Positions 34,154-43,241 of a stretch of 64,000 bases of DNA are shown piece by piece. The number at the start of each line of letters is the position of its first letter. The stretch's first letter is position 1. The translations under genes and the position numbers were made by a program. Location of the stretch: NCBI RefSeq assembly GCF_046348265.1, contig NZ_JAXMEO010000011.1. One strand, written 5' to 3'. The stretch is from Pelomonas sp937871895 (GTDB taxonomy: Bacteria > Pseudomonadota > Gammaproteobacteria > Burkholderiales > Burkholderiaceae_C). The notes beneath the pieces were generated by a model, which worked only from the letters and a program-made list of their open reading frames with translations, had not been told where the DNA came from and searched no databases.

Positions 34154-36486
34154 CTCAGCAGACCACGATCGACTTCGGCAGCCCGGCGGCTGACGATGAC
34201 AGCAACCAGTTGGCGCTCGCCGCCTACGCGCAGCAGGCTTATCTCGAATACGCGCTCAGCGTCGTCAAGGGCCGCGCCCTGCCGGCCTACTCCGACGGCC
34301 AAAAGCCCGTGCAGCGCCGCATCCTCTACTCCATGCAACGCATGGGCCTGGGCTGGAGCGGCAACAGCGGCGCCAAGCCCGTCAAGGGCGCCAAGGTGGT
34401 GGGCGATGTGCTCGGCAATTTCCACCCCCATGGTGACCAGTCGGTCTACGACGCCCTGGTCCGCATGGCGCAGGACTTTGCCCAGCGCTACCCGCTGATC
34501 GACGGGCACGGCAACTTCGGCAGCCGCGATGGCGATGGCGCCGCCGCGATGCGTTACACCGAGGCGCGCCTGGCGCCAATCGCCCGCCTGCTGCTCGAAG
34601 AAATCGACGAAGGCACGGTGGACTTCCGCGCCAACTACGACGGCACCACCCAGGAGCCCATCGACCTGCCGGCGCGCATGCCCTTTGTGCTGCTCAACGG
34701 CGCCAGTGGCATCGCCGTGGGCCTGGCCACCGAGGTGCCCAGCCACAACCTGCGCGAGGTGGCTGCGGCCGCCGTCGCGCTGATCCGCGACGAGAAGCTG
34801 TCGGATGACGAACTGTTTGCCCTGCTCCCGGGGCCGGACTTCCCTGGCGGCGGTCAGCTCATCAGTGCGCCCGAGGAAATCCGCGCGGCCTATGCCAGCG
34901 GCCGCGGCAGCCTGAAGCTGCGGGCACGCTGGAAGGTCGAAGACCTGGCCCGTGGCCAGTGGCAGATCGTCGTCACCGAATTGCCCCATGGCACCAGCAG
35001 CCAGAAGGTGCTGGAAGAGATCGAAGAACTGACCAACCCCAAGGTCAAGCTCGGCAAGAAGGCACTCACGGCGGAGCAGTTGCAGCTCAAGGCCAGCGTG
35101 CTGGCCGTGCTCGACGCCGTGCGCGACGAATCGAGCAAGGACGCTGCGGTGCGCCTGGTCTTCGAGCCCAAGAGCCGCACCGTCGAGCAGCAGGACCTCA
35201 TCAACACGCTGCTGGCCCACACCAGCCTGGAGAGCAGCGCCCCGGTCAACCTGACCATGATCGGCGCCGACGGGCGCCCGGTGCAGAAGAGCCTGCGCCA
35301 GATCCTCGTTGAGTGGATCGGCTTCCGCCAGGACACCGTGCGCCGCCGCACCGAGCACCGCCTCGCCAAGGTCAATGACCGCATCCATGTGCTCGAAGGC
35401 CGGCAACTGGTGCTGCTGAACATCGACGAGGTGATCCGCATCATTCGCGAGTCCGACGAACCCAAGACGGCGCTGATCGCCCGCTTCCGGCTCTCGGACC
35501 GCCAGGCCGAGGACATCCTTGAAATCCGCCTGCGTCAACTGGCCCGGCTCGAAGCCATCAAGATCGAGCAGGAGCTCTCCAACCTGCGCGACGAGGCCGC
35601 CAAGCTGCAAGACATCCTGGGGTCGGCCTCGGCGCTGCGCCGCACCGTCATCAAGGAGATCGAGCAGGACGCCAAACAGTTCGGCGACGATCGCCGCACC
35701 TTGATCCAAGCCGAAAAGCGTGTCGTCGCCGAGGTCAAGATCGTTGACGAACCCGTCACCGTCATCGTCAGCCAGAAGGGCTGGGTGCGCGCGCTCAAGG
35801 GGCACGAGGTGGATATCGCCTCGCAGACCTTCAAGGCTGGTGACGGCTTGCTCAGCGCCTTCCGCTGCCGCAGCGTGGACCCGCTGATCGTGCTGGGCAG
35901 CAATGGGCGCGCCTACTCGGTGCCGGTCTCGGTCCTGCCTGGAGGTCGAGGCGACGGCCAGCCAATCACCACCTTGATCGATTTCGAACCAGGGACGCAG
36001 ATCGCTCACTACCTGGCTGCTGCGCCAGGCACCCAACTCGTGCTAGCCGGCACGCAAGGCTATGGCTTCGTCGCTCAGGTCGCTGATCTCGTCAGCCGAC
36101 AAAAGGCTGGCAAGACCTTCCTGACGCTGGAGGCCGCTGAGCGCCCGCTGCTGGCGTTGATGCCGTCAGCCGCCGGTGCCGCCACACACTTGGCGGTCCT
36201 CGCCAGTTCGGGCCGACTGTTGACCTTTCCGATCGACGAGATCAAGCATCAGCCCAAGGGCGGGCGTGGTTTGACGCTTATCGAGCTGGATGCAAAGGAG
36301 ACCGTGCTTTCGGTGGCCTGCTTTACGGCCACCTTGAAGGTGATCGGCACTGGTAGGGGGAGCAAAGCCAAGGAAGAGTTGTTGAAGGCCGCCACGCTAG
36401 GCCAGTTCGCCGGTCGACGAGCTCGAAAGGGCAAATTCGTCGAAGGCTTGCATAAGGCGTTGACTCTGAGCGTCCCAACCCCTTGA
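34150..36486 (+). CDS. parC: DNA topoisomerase IV subunit A
   Basis: A 778-residue type II topoisomerase breakage subunit. The catalytic tyrosine is in AAMRYTEARLAP, preceded by the winged-helix segment GDVLGNFHPHGDQSVYDALV. The coiled coil and C-terminal beta-pinwheel follow, without a GyrA box. ATG 34150 overlaps the transglycosylase stop. The last ~180 codons use more AT-ending and rare codons (CTA, CGA, AGG) than the rest, a local composition change. Confidence 0.96.
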   Translation: MTQQTTIDFGSPAADDDSNQLALAAYAQQAYLEYALSVVKGRALPAYSDGQKPVQRRILYSMQRMGLGWSGNSGAKPVKGAKVVGDVLGNFHPHGDQSVYDALVRMAQDFAQRYPLIDGHGNFGSRDGDGAAAMRYTEARLAPIARLLLEEIDEGTVDFRANYDGTTQEPIDLPARMPFVLLNGASGIAVGLATEVPSHNLREVAAAAVALIRDEKLSDDELFALLPGPDFPGGGQLISAPEEIRAAYASGRGSLKLRARWKVEDLARGQWQIVVTELPHGTSSQKVLEEIEELTNPKVKLGKKALTAEQLQLKASVLAVLDAVRDESSKDAAVRLVFEPKSRTVEQQDLINTLLAHTSLESSAPVNLTMIGADGRPVQKSLRQILVEWIGFRQDTVRRRTEHRLAKVNDRIHVLEGRQLVLLNIDEVIRIIRESDEPKTALIARFRLSDRQAEDILEIRLRQLARLEAIKIEQELSNLRDEAAKLQDILGSASALRRTVIKEIEQDAKQFGDDRRTLIQAEKRVVAEVKIVDEPVTVIVSQKGWVRALKGHEVDIASQTFKAGDGLLSAFRCRSVDPLIVLGSNGRAYSVPVSVLPGGRGDGQPITTLIDFEPGTQIAHYLAAAPGTQLVLAGTQGYGFVAQVADLVSRQKAGKTFLTLEAAERPLLALMPSAAGAATHLAVLASSGRLLTFPIDEIKHQPKGGRGLTLIELDAKETVLSVACFTATLKVIGTGRGSKAKEELLKAATLGQFAGRRARKGKFVEGLHKALTLSVPTP

Positions 36487-36706
36487 GGGCCTCCTGGCAC
36501 TGAATCGGTGTCTGTCAGAACTGATTTGGTAACTCGGGCACCAACATTGGATGCATTGGTTACATTGATCCAGCGGTTTGTCACGAATGGTCCCCCTTAG
36601 ATGGGGGTCTCCCCCTAGCTTTTTGCTGCGCCGCAGCGAGGAATATGTCTCGACTCAGGCAGACTAATGGCATTGGAGTTAGCCCTAGTTGGGCTTAGGA
36701 GTAGCG

Positions 36707-37210
36707 ATGAACTTGACCTCAACCCTTAAGACTCTGGCAGCAACTGCAGTGTTTGCCGCAGCCCCGGTTGCCTTTGCGTCGAGCTTTGTCACCGGTCAGC
36801 CTGTCGGTGGCTCCGTAGTGACTGACGCGAGCAATACCTGGGCCATTTTGAGCCGTGCGCCGGTTGCGAAGGGCCCCTTTGGCGATGTCTGGACGCTCAC
36901 CTTCAGTAGCGCCGTCAACTTCTCTGCCGATGTCAGTGCCATCAAGGTCAGCGGATTTTCTGCAGGACTCTTTGACACCGATTGGTCCGAGATTGCGATG
37001 CTGCCTGTCGACGAGGCGACGCCCTTGAGCCTTGGAGCTGGTAGCTATTTGCTGTCGGTGACTGGCACGGCGGTCAAGTCGGTGGTTCCAAGCACATATA
37101 CCGTTTCGATTTCGGCAGCGCCGGTCCCCGAGCCCGAAACCTACGCGCTCTTCGCCGCTGGCCTGGGCATCGTTGGCTTCGTGGCTTCGCGCCGCCGCCG
37201 CGATCACTGA
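36707..37210 (+). CDS. PEP-CTERM sorting domain protein
   Basis: A 167-residue exported protein. AGGAG precedes ATG 36707; a signal peptide (LAATAVFAAAPVAFA) is followed by a beta-rich domain and a C-terminal PVPEPETYALFAAGLGIVGF helix with SRRRR, the exosortase signal. It should be processed by an exosortase and exported or anchored with exopolysaccharide. No exosortase is in this window. The region is less GC-rich than its neighbours. The 220-bp gap upstream holds only a small AGCCC/GGGCT hairpin and a poorly supported promoter. Confidence 0.9.
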   Translation: MNLTSTLKTLAATAVFAAAPVAFASSFVTGQPVGGSVVTDASNTWAILSRAPVAKGPFGDVWTLTFSSAVNFSADVSAIKVSGFSAGLFDTDWSEIAMLPVDEATPLSLGAGSYLLSVTGTAVKSVVPSTYTVSISAAPVPEPETYALFAAGLGIVGFVASRRRRDH

Positions 37211-37806
37211 GTCGACGACGGGCGATCAAACCCCATGCGGGGGTGCTGGCGGGAGCCGGCACCCCCGTTTGCATTCCGGCCACGGGCAGGGAACCAGATC
37301 TCGCGTTGCACCCAGCGGTGCAGCGGGACCGCGCGGGGGTTGGTGCGGTGTTGGGTGAGGTGGTCGAGCAAGGCTGTGTCGCGCACGCAGGCCTGGCCGC
37401 TGAACTCCCGCATCGATTCCTGGCGCTTGGCCTCGCCTTGCAGGCGGCCCAAGGGTTCACCCAAGCAGCGCTCGATGTCGGCCAGCACGACCCAGCGGCA
37501 GCCGTCCTCGGGGTCGTCGTGGACGCGGACCGACTGGCCGCGGAAGTTGAAGTGGTGGCCATCAATGTCGCGCAGCGCCGCGCCCTTGAGAGCCTGGTAG
37601 GCCCAAGCGGCCAACCAACGCAACTCGGGCAGCAATGCGCGGCCCCAGATCAGGCCGACGACCAATGGAAACAGCGGGCCATTGAGGCGCAGCGACAGCA
37701 GCGTGCCACCCACCGCGAGCGCAGCTCTCAGGCCCACGCCCCACCGCCGATGCCAGCGTGCCAGGCCTTCTGCCGTGAAGCCGTAGCGCGGGCGCTGACG
37801 CGGCAT
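37204..37806 (-). CDS. Hypothetical protein downstream of rpiA
   Basis: A 200-residue protein with a basic N-terminus, a hydrophobic pair at about 25-58, and a soluble C-terminal domain (DIDGHHFNFRGQSVRVHDD, RWVVLADIERCLGEPLG) faintly like phage BRO-N/antirepressor folds. I do not assign it. Its ATG overlaps the rpiA stop (ATGA), so the two are coupled. Its last codons run through a strong hairpin that serves the convergent PEP-CTERM gene, with a 7-bp coding overlap. Confidence 0.65.
   Translation of the reverse strand: MPRQRPRYGFTAEGLARWHRRWGVGLRAALAVGGTLLSLRLNGPLFPLVVGLIWGRALLPELRWLAAWAYQALKGAALRDIDGHHFNFRGQSVRVHDDPEDGCRWVVLADIERCLGEPLGRLQGEAKRQESMREFSGQACVRDTALLDHLTQHRTNPRAVPLHRWVQREIWFPARGRNANGGAGSRQHPRMGFDRPSSTQ
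37238..37270 (+). terminator. Likely terminator of the PEP-CTERM gene
   Basis: A 13-bp GC-rich stem (37238-37250 with 37255-37267, one T-G pair, GGGA loop) followed by TTT, 27 nt after the PEP-CTERM stop. It is embedded in the 3' coding end of the convergent gene. Confidence 0.5.
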
Positions 37807-38465
37807 CAGAAGTTCAGGCTACGTACGCCGTCTGCGCCGCCCAGCAGGCAGCGCTTGGCCTTGTGGCGCGCAAATACGCCCACGGTGACCACGCCCGGCC
37901 ATTGGTTGACTTCGGTCTCGAAGGCCAGGGGCTCGCTGATGGCGAGGTCGTGCACGTCGAGGATCTGGCAGCCGTTGTCGGTGACGACGCCCTGGCGCAG
38001 CACCGCGCGGCCACCCAGCAGGGCGAAGCGGCGGCTGAGCTGCGCGGCTGCCATGGGGATGATCTCGACCGGCAGCGGGTAGCGGCCCAGGGTCGTGACG
38101 AGCTTCGATTCGTCTGCAATGCAGAGGAACTCGTCGGCCAGGTCGGCGACGATCTTTTCGCGTGTCAGGGCGGCACCGCCGCCCTTGATCATGTAGCCGT
38201 CGTAGTCGATCTCGTCGGCGCCGTCGATATAGAGCGGCAGGCGCTCGACGGCACCGGCCTCAAGGACCGCGTAGCCCCGGGCCCGAAGGCGTGCCGTGGA
38301 GCGTTCGGAACTCGACACGGTGCCGGCCAGGGCGATGCCGCTTTCGGCCAGCGCATCGATGAAACAGTCGACCGTCGAGCCCGTGCCGACGCCGAGGATG
38401 GCACCGGCAGGAACATGGGCGAGGGCGGCTTGGGCGACGAGTTGTTTGAGTTGGGCGGCATCCAT
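37806..38465 (-). CDS. rpiA: Ribose-5-phosphate isomerase A
   Basis: A 219-residue RpiA with GVGTGSTVDCFIDAL at the phosphate site, DGADEID and GGGAALTREKI carrying the catalytic Asp and Glu-region motifs. It interconverts ribose- and ribulose-5-phosphate in the pentose pathway. Length is normal. It overlaps the following unknown gene, and DUF2141 lies upstream on the same strand. Confidence 0.97.
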   Translation of the reverse strand: MDAAQLKQLVAQAALAHVPAGAILGVGTGSTVDCFIDALAESGIALAGTVSSSERSTARLRARGYAVLEAGAVERLPLYIDGADEIDYDGYMIKGGGAALTREKIVADLADEFLCIADESKLVTTLGRYPLPVEIIPMAAAQLSRRFALLGGRAVLRQGVVTDNGCQILDVHDLAISEPLAFETEVNQWPGVVTVGVFARHKAKRCLLGGADGVRSLNF

Positions 38466-38496
38466 CGCGAGATTGTCTCAGCCAAGCCGGCCCCGC

Positions 38497-38952
38497 TCAG
38501 TGCAAACGGATGCGCACCACCTGACCGGCCTTGGGCTCGATCGCGCACTGCTCGAAGGTCGGTGGGCCGAAGTTGCCCACCGCGTCATTCGTGAAGCCGT
38601 AGGGTTCCAGGGGGATGCCCATTTGCCCCTGATCCAGCTTGCCGTTGGCGTTGACGTCCTGGTAGACGGACAGTGCCACCGCACCCTTGGGCAGATTCTT
38701 GAGGACCACGCGCTGGCGTCCGCTGCGGGCGTCGTCGCCGAGGGCGACTTGTTGCCCAGTCACCGGCTTGCGGAGCCAGTCACCCGCCGCGTTGAAGACG
38801 CCGATCATCAGGCTGGACTTGCCGACGGCATTGACGTCCAGCCCCTCGACCTCCAGCGTGAGGTCGACGGCCCGGGCGGCGGTGCCGGCGAGCGAGAGGC
38901 CGGTGGCCACCAAGAGGGGAATCACGGCGGACATCAGGGCAGGGCGGGACAT
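38497..38952 (-). CDS. DUF2141 exported protein
   Basis: A 151-residue secreted protein with a signal peptide (LLVATGLSLAGTAARA). Family hallmarks are VYQDVNANGKLDQGQMGIP and EPYGFTNDAVGNFGPPTFEQ. The function of the family is unknown; the DxNxNGxLD stretch looks like a calcium-binding loop. It is 31 bp upstream of rpiA. Confidence 0.88.
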   Translation of the reverse strand: MSRPALMSAVIPLLVATGLSLAGTAARAVDLTLEVEGLDVNAVGKSSLMIGVFNAAGDWLRKPVTGQQVALGDDARSGRQRVVLKNLPKGAVALSVYQDVNANGKLDQGQMGIPLEPYGFTNDAVGNFGPPTFEQCAIEPKAGQVVRIRLH

Positions 38953-39090
38953 GAGCAGGCTCCAGAAGTGGATTGAGGAGCCTGAACTCTGAGCGGCCCG
39001 CGCCGCGCTGGCGAGGCACTTGCGATGAGCGGTTGCGCCAGGGCGCGAGGGGCTGCCTGGGCTGCGCCGGTGGGTGTGCCGGTGGATGGG

Positions 39091-40212
39091 TCAACCGCGG
39101 CGCAGGGCCACCGCAGCGGCCAGCTCGCGCAGCAGCGGCTCGGTCTGGCTCCAGCCCAGGCAGGCATCGGTGATGGAGACGCCGGGCCTCAGGTCGGCCT
39201 TGGTCTGGCCGGGCAGCAGGTCCTGGCGGCCGGGCTCCAGGTGGCTTTCGATCATCACGCCGGTGATGCCGCGATCACGCCCGGCAATCTGCTGGGCCAC
39301 GTCGCGGCCCACGTCAATCTGGCGCTCGTACTTCTTGCTGCTGTTGGCGTGCGAGAAGTCGATCATCACCTGCGGGCGCAGGCCCGAGCCCTTCAACGCC
39401 TCGTAGGCGGCCGCCACCGAGGCGGCGTCGTAGTTGGGTGCCTTGCCGCCGCGCAGGATGACGTGGCAGTCGCCATTGCCGCGCGTCTCGAAGATGGCGG
39501 CCACACCCATCTTGGTCATGCCCATGAAGGCGTGCGGGCTGCCGGCGGCCAGCACCGCGTCGCTGGCGACCTTGATGCCGCCGTCGGTGCCGTTCTTGAA
39601 ACCGACCGGGCAGGACAGGCCGGAGGCCAACTGGCGGTGGCTCTGGCTTTCGGTCGTGCGCGCGCCAATGGCGCCCCAGGCGATCAGGTCGGAGATGTAT
39701 TGCGGCGACAGCAGATCCAGGAATTCCGTCCCGGCGGGCAGGCCGAGGCCATTCACGTCCAGCAGCAGCTGGCGAGCCAGGCGCAGGCCTTCGTTCATGT
39801 GGAAGCTGCCGTCGAGCCGAGGGTCGTTGATATAGCCCTTCCAGCCCACCGTGGTGCGTGGCTTCTCGAAGTAGACGCGCATCACGATGCAGAGTGTGTC
39901 GGCTAGCTCGTCGCGCAGCAGCTTGAGCCGGCGCGCGTAGTCCATGGCCTGCTCGTGATCGTGGATGGAGCAGGGGCCCACAACGACGATCAGCCGGTCA
40001 TCGGCGCCGTGCAGGATGGCGCTGATCTCACGGCGAGCGCGCTCGACCAGCTCCAAGGTGGCATCTGGCACCGGCAACTCTTCCAGCAACAAGGCCGGGC
40101 TGATGAGGGCGCGCACGGCGCTGATGCGGGTGTCGTCGGTCCGCGTCGTGTCGTGTGTGCCGTCACGTGAACCGGCCTCATGGTCATTGGCAGCGTCTTG
40201 GGGGAAGTTCAT
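39091..40212 (-). CDS. aroG: 3-deoxy-7-phosphoheptulonate synthase (class I)
   Basis: A 373-residue DAHP synthase. VVVGPCSIHDHEQAMDYA, SQSHRQLASGLSCPVGFKNG and MIDFSHANSSKK are the PEP, metal and substrate motifs. It starts aromatic amino-acid synthesis. The first ~30 residues form an extra acidic, threonine-rich N-terminus. It is divergent from pyrD. Which aromatic amino acid inhibits it cannot be decided from sequence. Confidence 0.96.
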   Translation of the reverse strand: MNFPQDAANDHEAGSRDGTHDTTRTDDTRISAVRALISPALLLEELPVPDATLELVERARREISAILHGADDRLIVVVGPCSIHDHEQAMDYARRLKLLRDELADTLCIVMRVYFEKPRTTVGWKGYINDPRLDGSFHMNEGLRLARQLLLDVNGLGLPAGTEFLDLLSPQYISDLIAWGAIGARTTESQSHRQLASGLSCPVGFKNGTDGGIKVASDAVLAAGSPHAFMGMTKMGVAAIFETRGNGDCHVILRGGKAPNYDAASVAAAYEALKGSGLRPQVMIDFSHANSSKKYERQIDVGRDVAQQIAGRDRGITGVMIESHLEPGRQDLLPGQTKADLRPGVSITDACLGWSQTEPLLRELAAAVALRRG

Positions 40213-40293
40213 GGCGGGTTCCAGAGCTGGGGCCTGTCAACTCAATGGCATTGGGTTGCGAAGGCCCGCCGATTATCTTGGGACAATCCCGCC

Positions 40294-41331
40294 ATGCCGC
40301 TGATTCCGTACGCCCTGACCCGCCCCTTCCTGTTCGGCATGGACCCCGAACAGGCCCATGAACTGACCCTGGGCTCTATCGCCCGGCTGCAGAACACCCC
40401 GGCGGCCTGCCTCTGGGCCGGCGAGCGGGTGAATGACCCAGTCACCGTGGCGGGGCTGCGCTTTCCCAACCGCATTGGCCTGGCCGCCGGGCTGGACAAG
40501 AACGGCCGCTGCATCGACGGCCTGGGCGCCATGGGCTTTGGTTTCATCGAGGTGGGCACGGTCACGCCCAAGGGGCAGCCCGGCAACCCCAAGCCGCGCA
40601 TGTTCCGGCTGCCGGAAGCCAATGCGCTGATCAACCGCCTGGGCTTCAACAACGAGGGCCTGGGCGCCTTCCTGGCCAATGTGCAGCGGGCCTACAGCTT
40701 CCGCAAGGCGGGCGGCATCGTCGGGCTCAACATCGGCAAGAACGCCGCCACGCCGATCGAGCAGGCGGCCCAGGATTACCTGACCGCCCTGGCCGGCGTC
40801 TACCCGCACGCCGACTACATCACCGTCAACATCTCCAGCCCCAACACCAAGAATCTGCGTGCCCTGCAGGGCGATGCCGAATTGGCCGCGCTGCTGGGCC
40901 AGTTGCAGGAGCGCAAGGCCCGGCTGGCGGCTGAGCACGGTCGGCAGGTGCCGATGTTTGTCAAGATTGCGCCCGACCTCGACGAGGCCCAGGTCGAGAC
41001 CATTGCCACCACGCTCAAGGCCCAGGGCATCGACGGCGTGATTGCCACCAACACCACGCTCGCGCGCGAGGCGGTCAAGGGCTTGGCGCATGCCGAGGAG
41101 ACCGGCGGCCTGTCTGGCGCGCCCGTCTTTGAGGCCAGCAACCGGGTGATCCGGCAACTGCGGGCGGCGCTGGGCGCGGCCTTCCCCATCATCGGCGTGG
41201 GCGGCGTGCTGAGCGGTGCAGACGCCGCTGCCAAGCGCGCGGCTGGCGCGGACCTGGTGCAGGTCTACACCGGGCTCATTTACCGCGGCCCGGCCCTGGT
41301 GCCGGAGTGCGCAAGAGCGCTGGCGAAATAG
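40294..41331 (+). CDS. pyrD: Dihydroorotate dehydrogenase (quinone)
   Basis: A 345-residue class 2 enzyme. The N-terminal membrane-associating helix (LTRPFLFGMDPEQAHE) is followed by the FMN barrel with GLAAGLDKNG, NRLGFNNEGL and VNISSPNTKNLR, which holds the catalytic serine region. It oxidises dihydroorotate at the inner membrane. ATG 40294 is 6 nt after GACAAT and lacks a ribosome site, so it may be leaderless. A terminator follows directly. Confidence 0.97.
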   Translation: MPLIPYALTRPFLFGMDPEQAHELTLGSIARLQNTPAACLWAGERVNDPVTVAGLRFPNRIGLAAGLDKNGRCIDGLGAMGFGFIEVGTVTPKGQPGNPKPRMFRLPEANALINRLGFNNEGLGAFLANVQRAYSFRKAGGIVGLNIGKNAATPIEQAAQDYLTALAGVYPHADYITVNISSPNTKNLRALQGDAELAALLGQLQERKARLAAEHGRQVPMFVKIAPDLDEAQVETIATTLKAQGIDGVIATNTTLAREAVKGLAHAEETGGLSGAPVFEASNRVIRQLRAALGAAFPIIGVGGVLSGADAAAKRAAGADLVQVYTGLIYRGPALVPECARALAK

Positions 41332-41352
41332 CCCGTTTGGCCGGGCCTTTTT
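41331..41352 (+). terminator. Terminator of pyrD
   Basis: Stem GCCCG (41331-41335) with CGGGC (41342-41346), 6-nt loop, then CTTTTT. It starts at the last base of the pyrD stop. Confidence 0.65.
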
Positions 41353-41395
41353 CGGCTCATTCCGCGAGGGGAGGGCGTGGTCTAGTGGTGAGGCC

Positions 41396-42796
41396 ATGCC
41401 CTTGCTTGCCCGCTGCCTTTTCGTCCTCTTTGCCTTGTTGTCGCTGGCCGTCAGCGACGCCGCCACGCCGCGCGCGGTCAAGCCGCCGCCCAAGCCTGCG
41501 CCGGTAGCCCCTGAGCCCACGCCCACCCAAAGTCGCTGCACCGAGGAAGACCCCGGCGCCGCCAAGGGCCCGGCGGACGCGGGGGCCACCACCTTCAGCG
41601 CCGATCCGCGCCAGGGCCTGCAAAACCTCATCGACCTGACGCTTGCCCGCAGCAAGGCCCTGGGGGCCGCCAGGCTGCTGGCCGACGCTGCGCGCGACGA
41701 CATCGCCGAAACCCAGGCCATGCGCTGGCCCACGGCCAGCCTGACCATCAGCGAGCAGGGCATCAGCAACACCGTCAACGGCCGCGATGCCGGCAAGGGT
41801 GGCCAGTTCAATGCCGGCGTGACGGCCAGCGTGACGGTGTTCGACTTTGGCCGGGTGGCCAAGATGATCGAGTGGCGCAAGGAGATGGCCGAGGTGGCCT
41901 TGCTGGGCCAGCGGAGCGCTGAAGAGCAGCTCACGCTGACGGTGGTGAACCTGTCGCTCGACCGCGCGCGCTTCATCCTGCAGTCCCAGGTCTATGGCCA
42001 GTACGTGCGCAAGATGGCCTGCCTCGTCGAGGCGCTGGAGATCATCACCAAGGCCGACAAGGGCCGCTCCAGCGAGCTCTTGCAGGCCAATAAGAGCATG
42101 TTGCAGGCCGAGATGTCGGTGTCGCAGACCCAGTCAGCGCTGCGCCAGACCGAGATCCGGCTGCGCCGGCTGGTGGGCGAGCCATTGCCGCCGCCCGTTG
42201 GCATGGCCGCCGCGCTGTCGGTCATGCCCGCGCTGGACGACATGATGGCCGACATCCTGCAGGCCCCCGACATCACGCAGGCTACGGCCAGCGCTCGTGC
42301 CCAGCGCAGCCTGACCGAGAGCATCGCCGCTGGTCAGCGGCCAACGGTCAGCATCGTTGGCAATGCGATCAAGCTGGCTGGGGTCAGCCGCGCCAATGAC
42401 TTTGGGGCTGGCGTGCAGATCAGCATCCCGCTGCTGCAGCCGGGGGCCAGCGCTCAGCTCAGCGCGGCGGTCAAGCGCTACCAGTCCACGCTGCTGCAGC
42501 GTGACGAGGCCGTCGAAGCCAAGCGCTACCGCCTGCTGGAGATGCACGAGATGGGCACCGAGGTGCTGGACCGCGCTCGCCGCATCGTCGAGATCCTGCG
42601 CAACAGCGACCGTGTGCGCGCCGCCACCTTGCAGCAATGGCAGCAGTTGGGTCGCCGTTCGCTGTTTGATGTGATGGCCTCCGAGGGCGACTACTACTCG
42701 CTGCGCGTCGCCCACGTCAACGCCATGTACGACGCCCAACAGGTGATTGCCCTGATCTGGTCCATGGGTCGCGGCGTGCTCACGCCGTTGCGCTGA
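41396..42796 (+). CDS. TolC-family outer-membrane channel protein
   Basis: A 466-residue exported protein. ATG 41396 has GAGG upstream and gives a signal peptide (ARCLFVLFALLSLAVSDA), then a proline-rich linker. Two outer-membrane-efflux repeats follow with long helices (LIDLTLARSKALGAARLLAD; YQSTLLQRDEAVEAKRYR) and the small beta segments of TolC. It should form a trimeric exit duct; no membrane-fusion or ABC partner is adjacent. It lies 31 bp before the sugar isomerase gene, so export of a surface glycan or protein is possible. Confidence 0.85.
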   Translation: MPLLARCLFVLFALLSLAVSDAATPRAVKPPPKPAPVAPEPTPTQSRCTEEDPGAAKGPADAGATTFSADPRQGLQNLIDLTLARSKALGAARLLADAARDDIAETQAMRWPTASLTISEQGISNTVNGRDAGKGGQFNAGVTASVTVFDFGRVAKMIEWRKEMAEVALLGQRSAEEQLTLTVVNLSLDRARFILQSQVYGQYVRKMACLVEALEIITKADKGRSSELLQANKSMLQAEMSVSQTQSALRQTEIRLRRLVGEPLPPPVGMAAALSVMPALDDMMADILQAPDITQATASARAQRSLTESIAAGQRPTVSIVGNAIKLAGVSRANDFGAGVQISIPLLQPGASAQLSAAVKRYQSTLLQRDEAVEAKRYRLLEMHEMGTEVLDRARRIVEILRNSDRVRAATLQQWQQLGRRSLFDVMASEGDYYSLRVAHVNAMYDAQQVIALIWSMGRGVLTPLR

Positions 42797-42827
42797 TACT
42801 TGGTTTTTCAGGTCTACCTACTGCAGC

Positions 42828-43241
42828 ATGTCCATTGACCGTTGCCAGATCACCGAGCTGCCCAAGATCCACGATCCGCGCGGCAACCTGACCTTCATCG
42901 AGGGCAATGTCCATGTGCCCTTCGACATCCAGCGCGTCTACTACCTGTACGACGTGCCTGGTGGCTCCGAGCGCGGCGGCCACGCCCACAAGAACCTGCA
43001 CCAGTACATCATCGCGATGTCGGGCAGCTTCGACGTGGTGCTGGACGACGGCAAGAACAAGAAGCGCGTGCACCTCAACCGCAGCTACCAGGGCCTCTAC
43101 GTCTGCCCCATGATCTGGCGCGAGCTGGACAACTTCTCGTCGGCCTCGGTCTGCATGGTGCTGGCCTCCACGCGCTACGACGAAGGCGACTACTTCCGTG
43201 ACTACGCCGAGTTCATGCGCGCCAGGTGGTCGGCATCTTGA
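42828..43241 (+). CDS. dTDP-6-deoxy-3,4-keto-hexulose isomerase (FdtA/QdtA-like cupin)
   Basis: A 137-residue cupin with PKIHDPRGNLTFIEGN, the active-site histidines in RGGHAHKNLHQ, and the YQGLYVCPMIWREL motif of WxcM/FdtA/QdtA enzymes. These convert dTDP-4-keto-6-deoxyglucose to the 3-keto isomer. The next gene is the matching aminotransferase, so the product should be a dTDP-3-amino-3,6-dideoxyhexose (Fuc3N or Qui3N type). I cannot tell the epimer from sequence. Confidence 0.9.
   Translation: MSIDRCQITELPKIHDPRGNLTFIEGNVHVPFDIQRVYYLYDVPGGSERGGHAHKNLHQYIIAMSGSFDVVLDDGKNKKRVHLNRSYQGLYVCPMIWRELDNFSSASVCMVLASTRYDEGDYFRDYAEFMRARWSAS

Noticed and set aside
36590..36625. G/C-run hairpin followed by CTTTTT after parC as a terminator
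   Set aside because: The stem is only five GC pairs with mismatches next to them and competing pairings; not convincing enough to list.
36668..36683. Possible sigma-54 promoter (TGGCATT...TTAGC) before the first PEP-CTERM gene
   Set aside because: The GG-to-GC spacing is 11 rather than 10, the second element is GTTAGC rather than TTGC, and the start would fall on the ribosome site.
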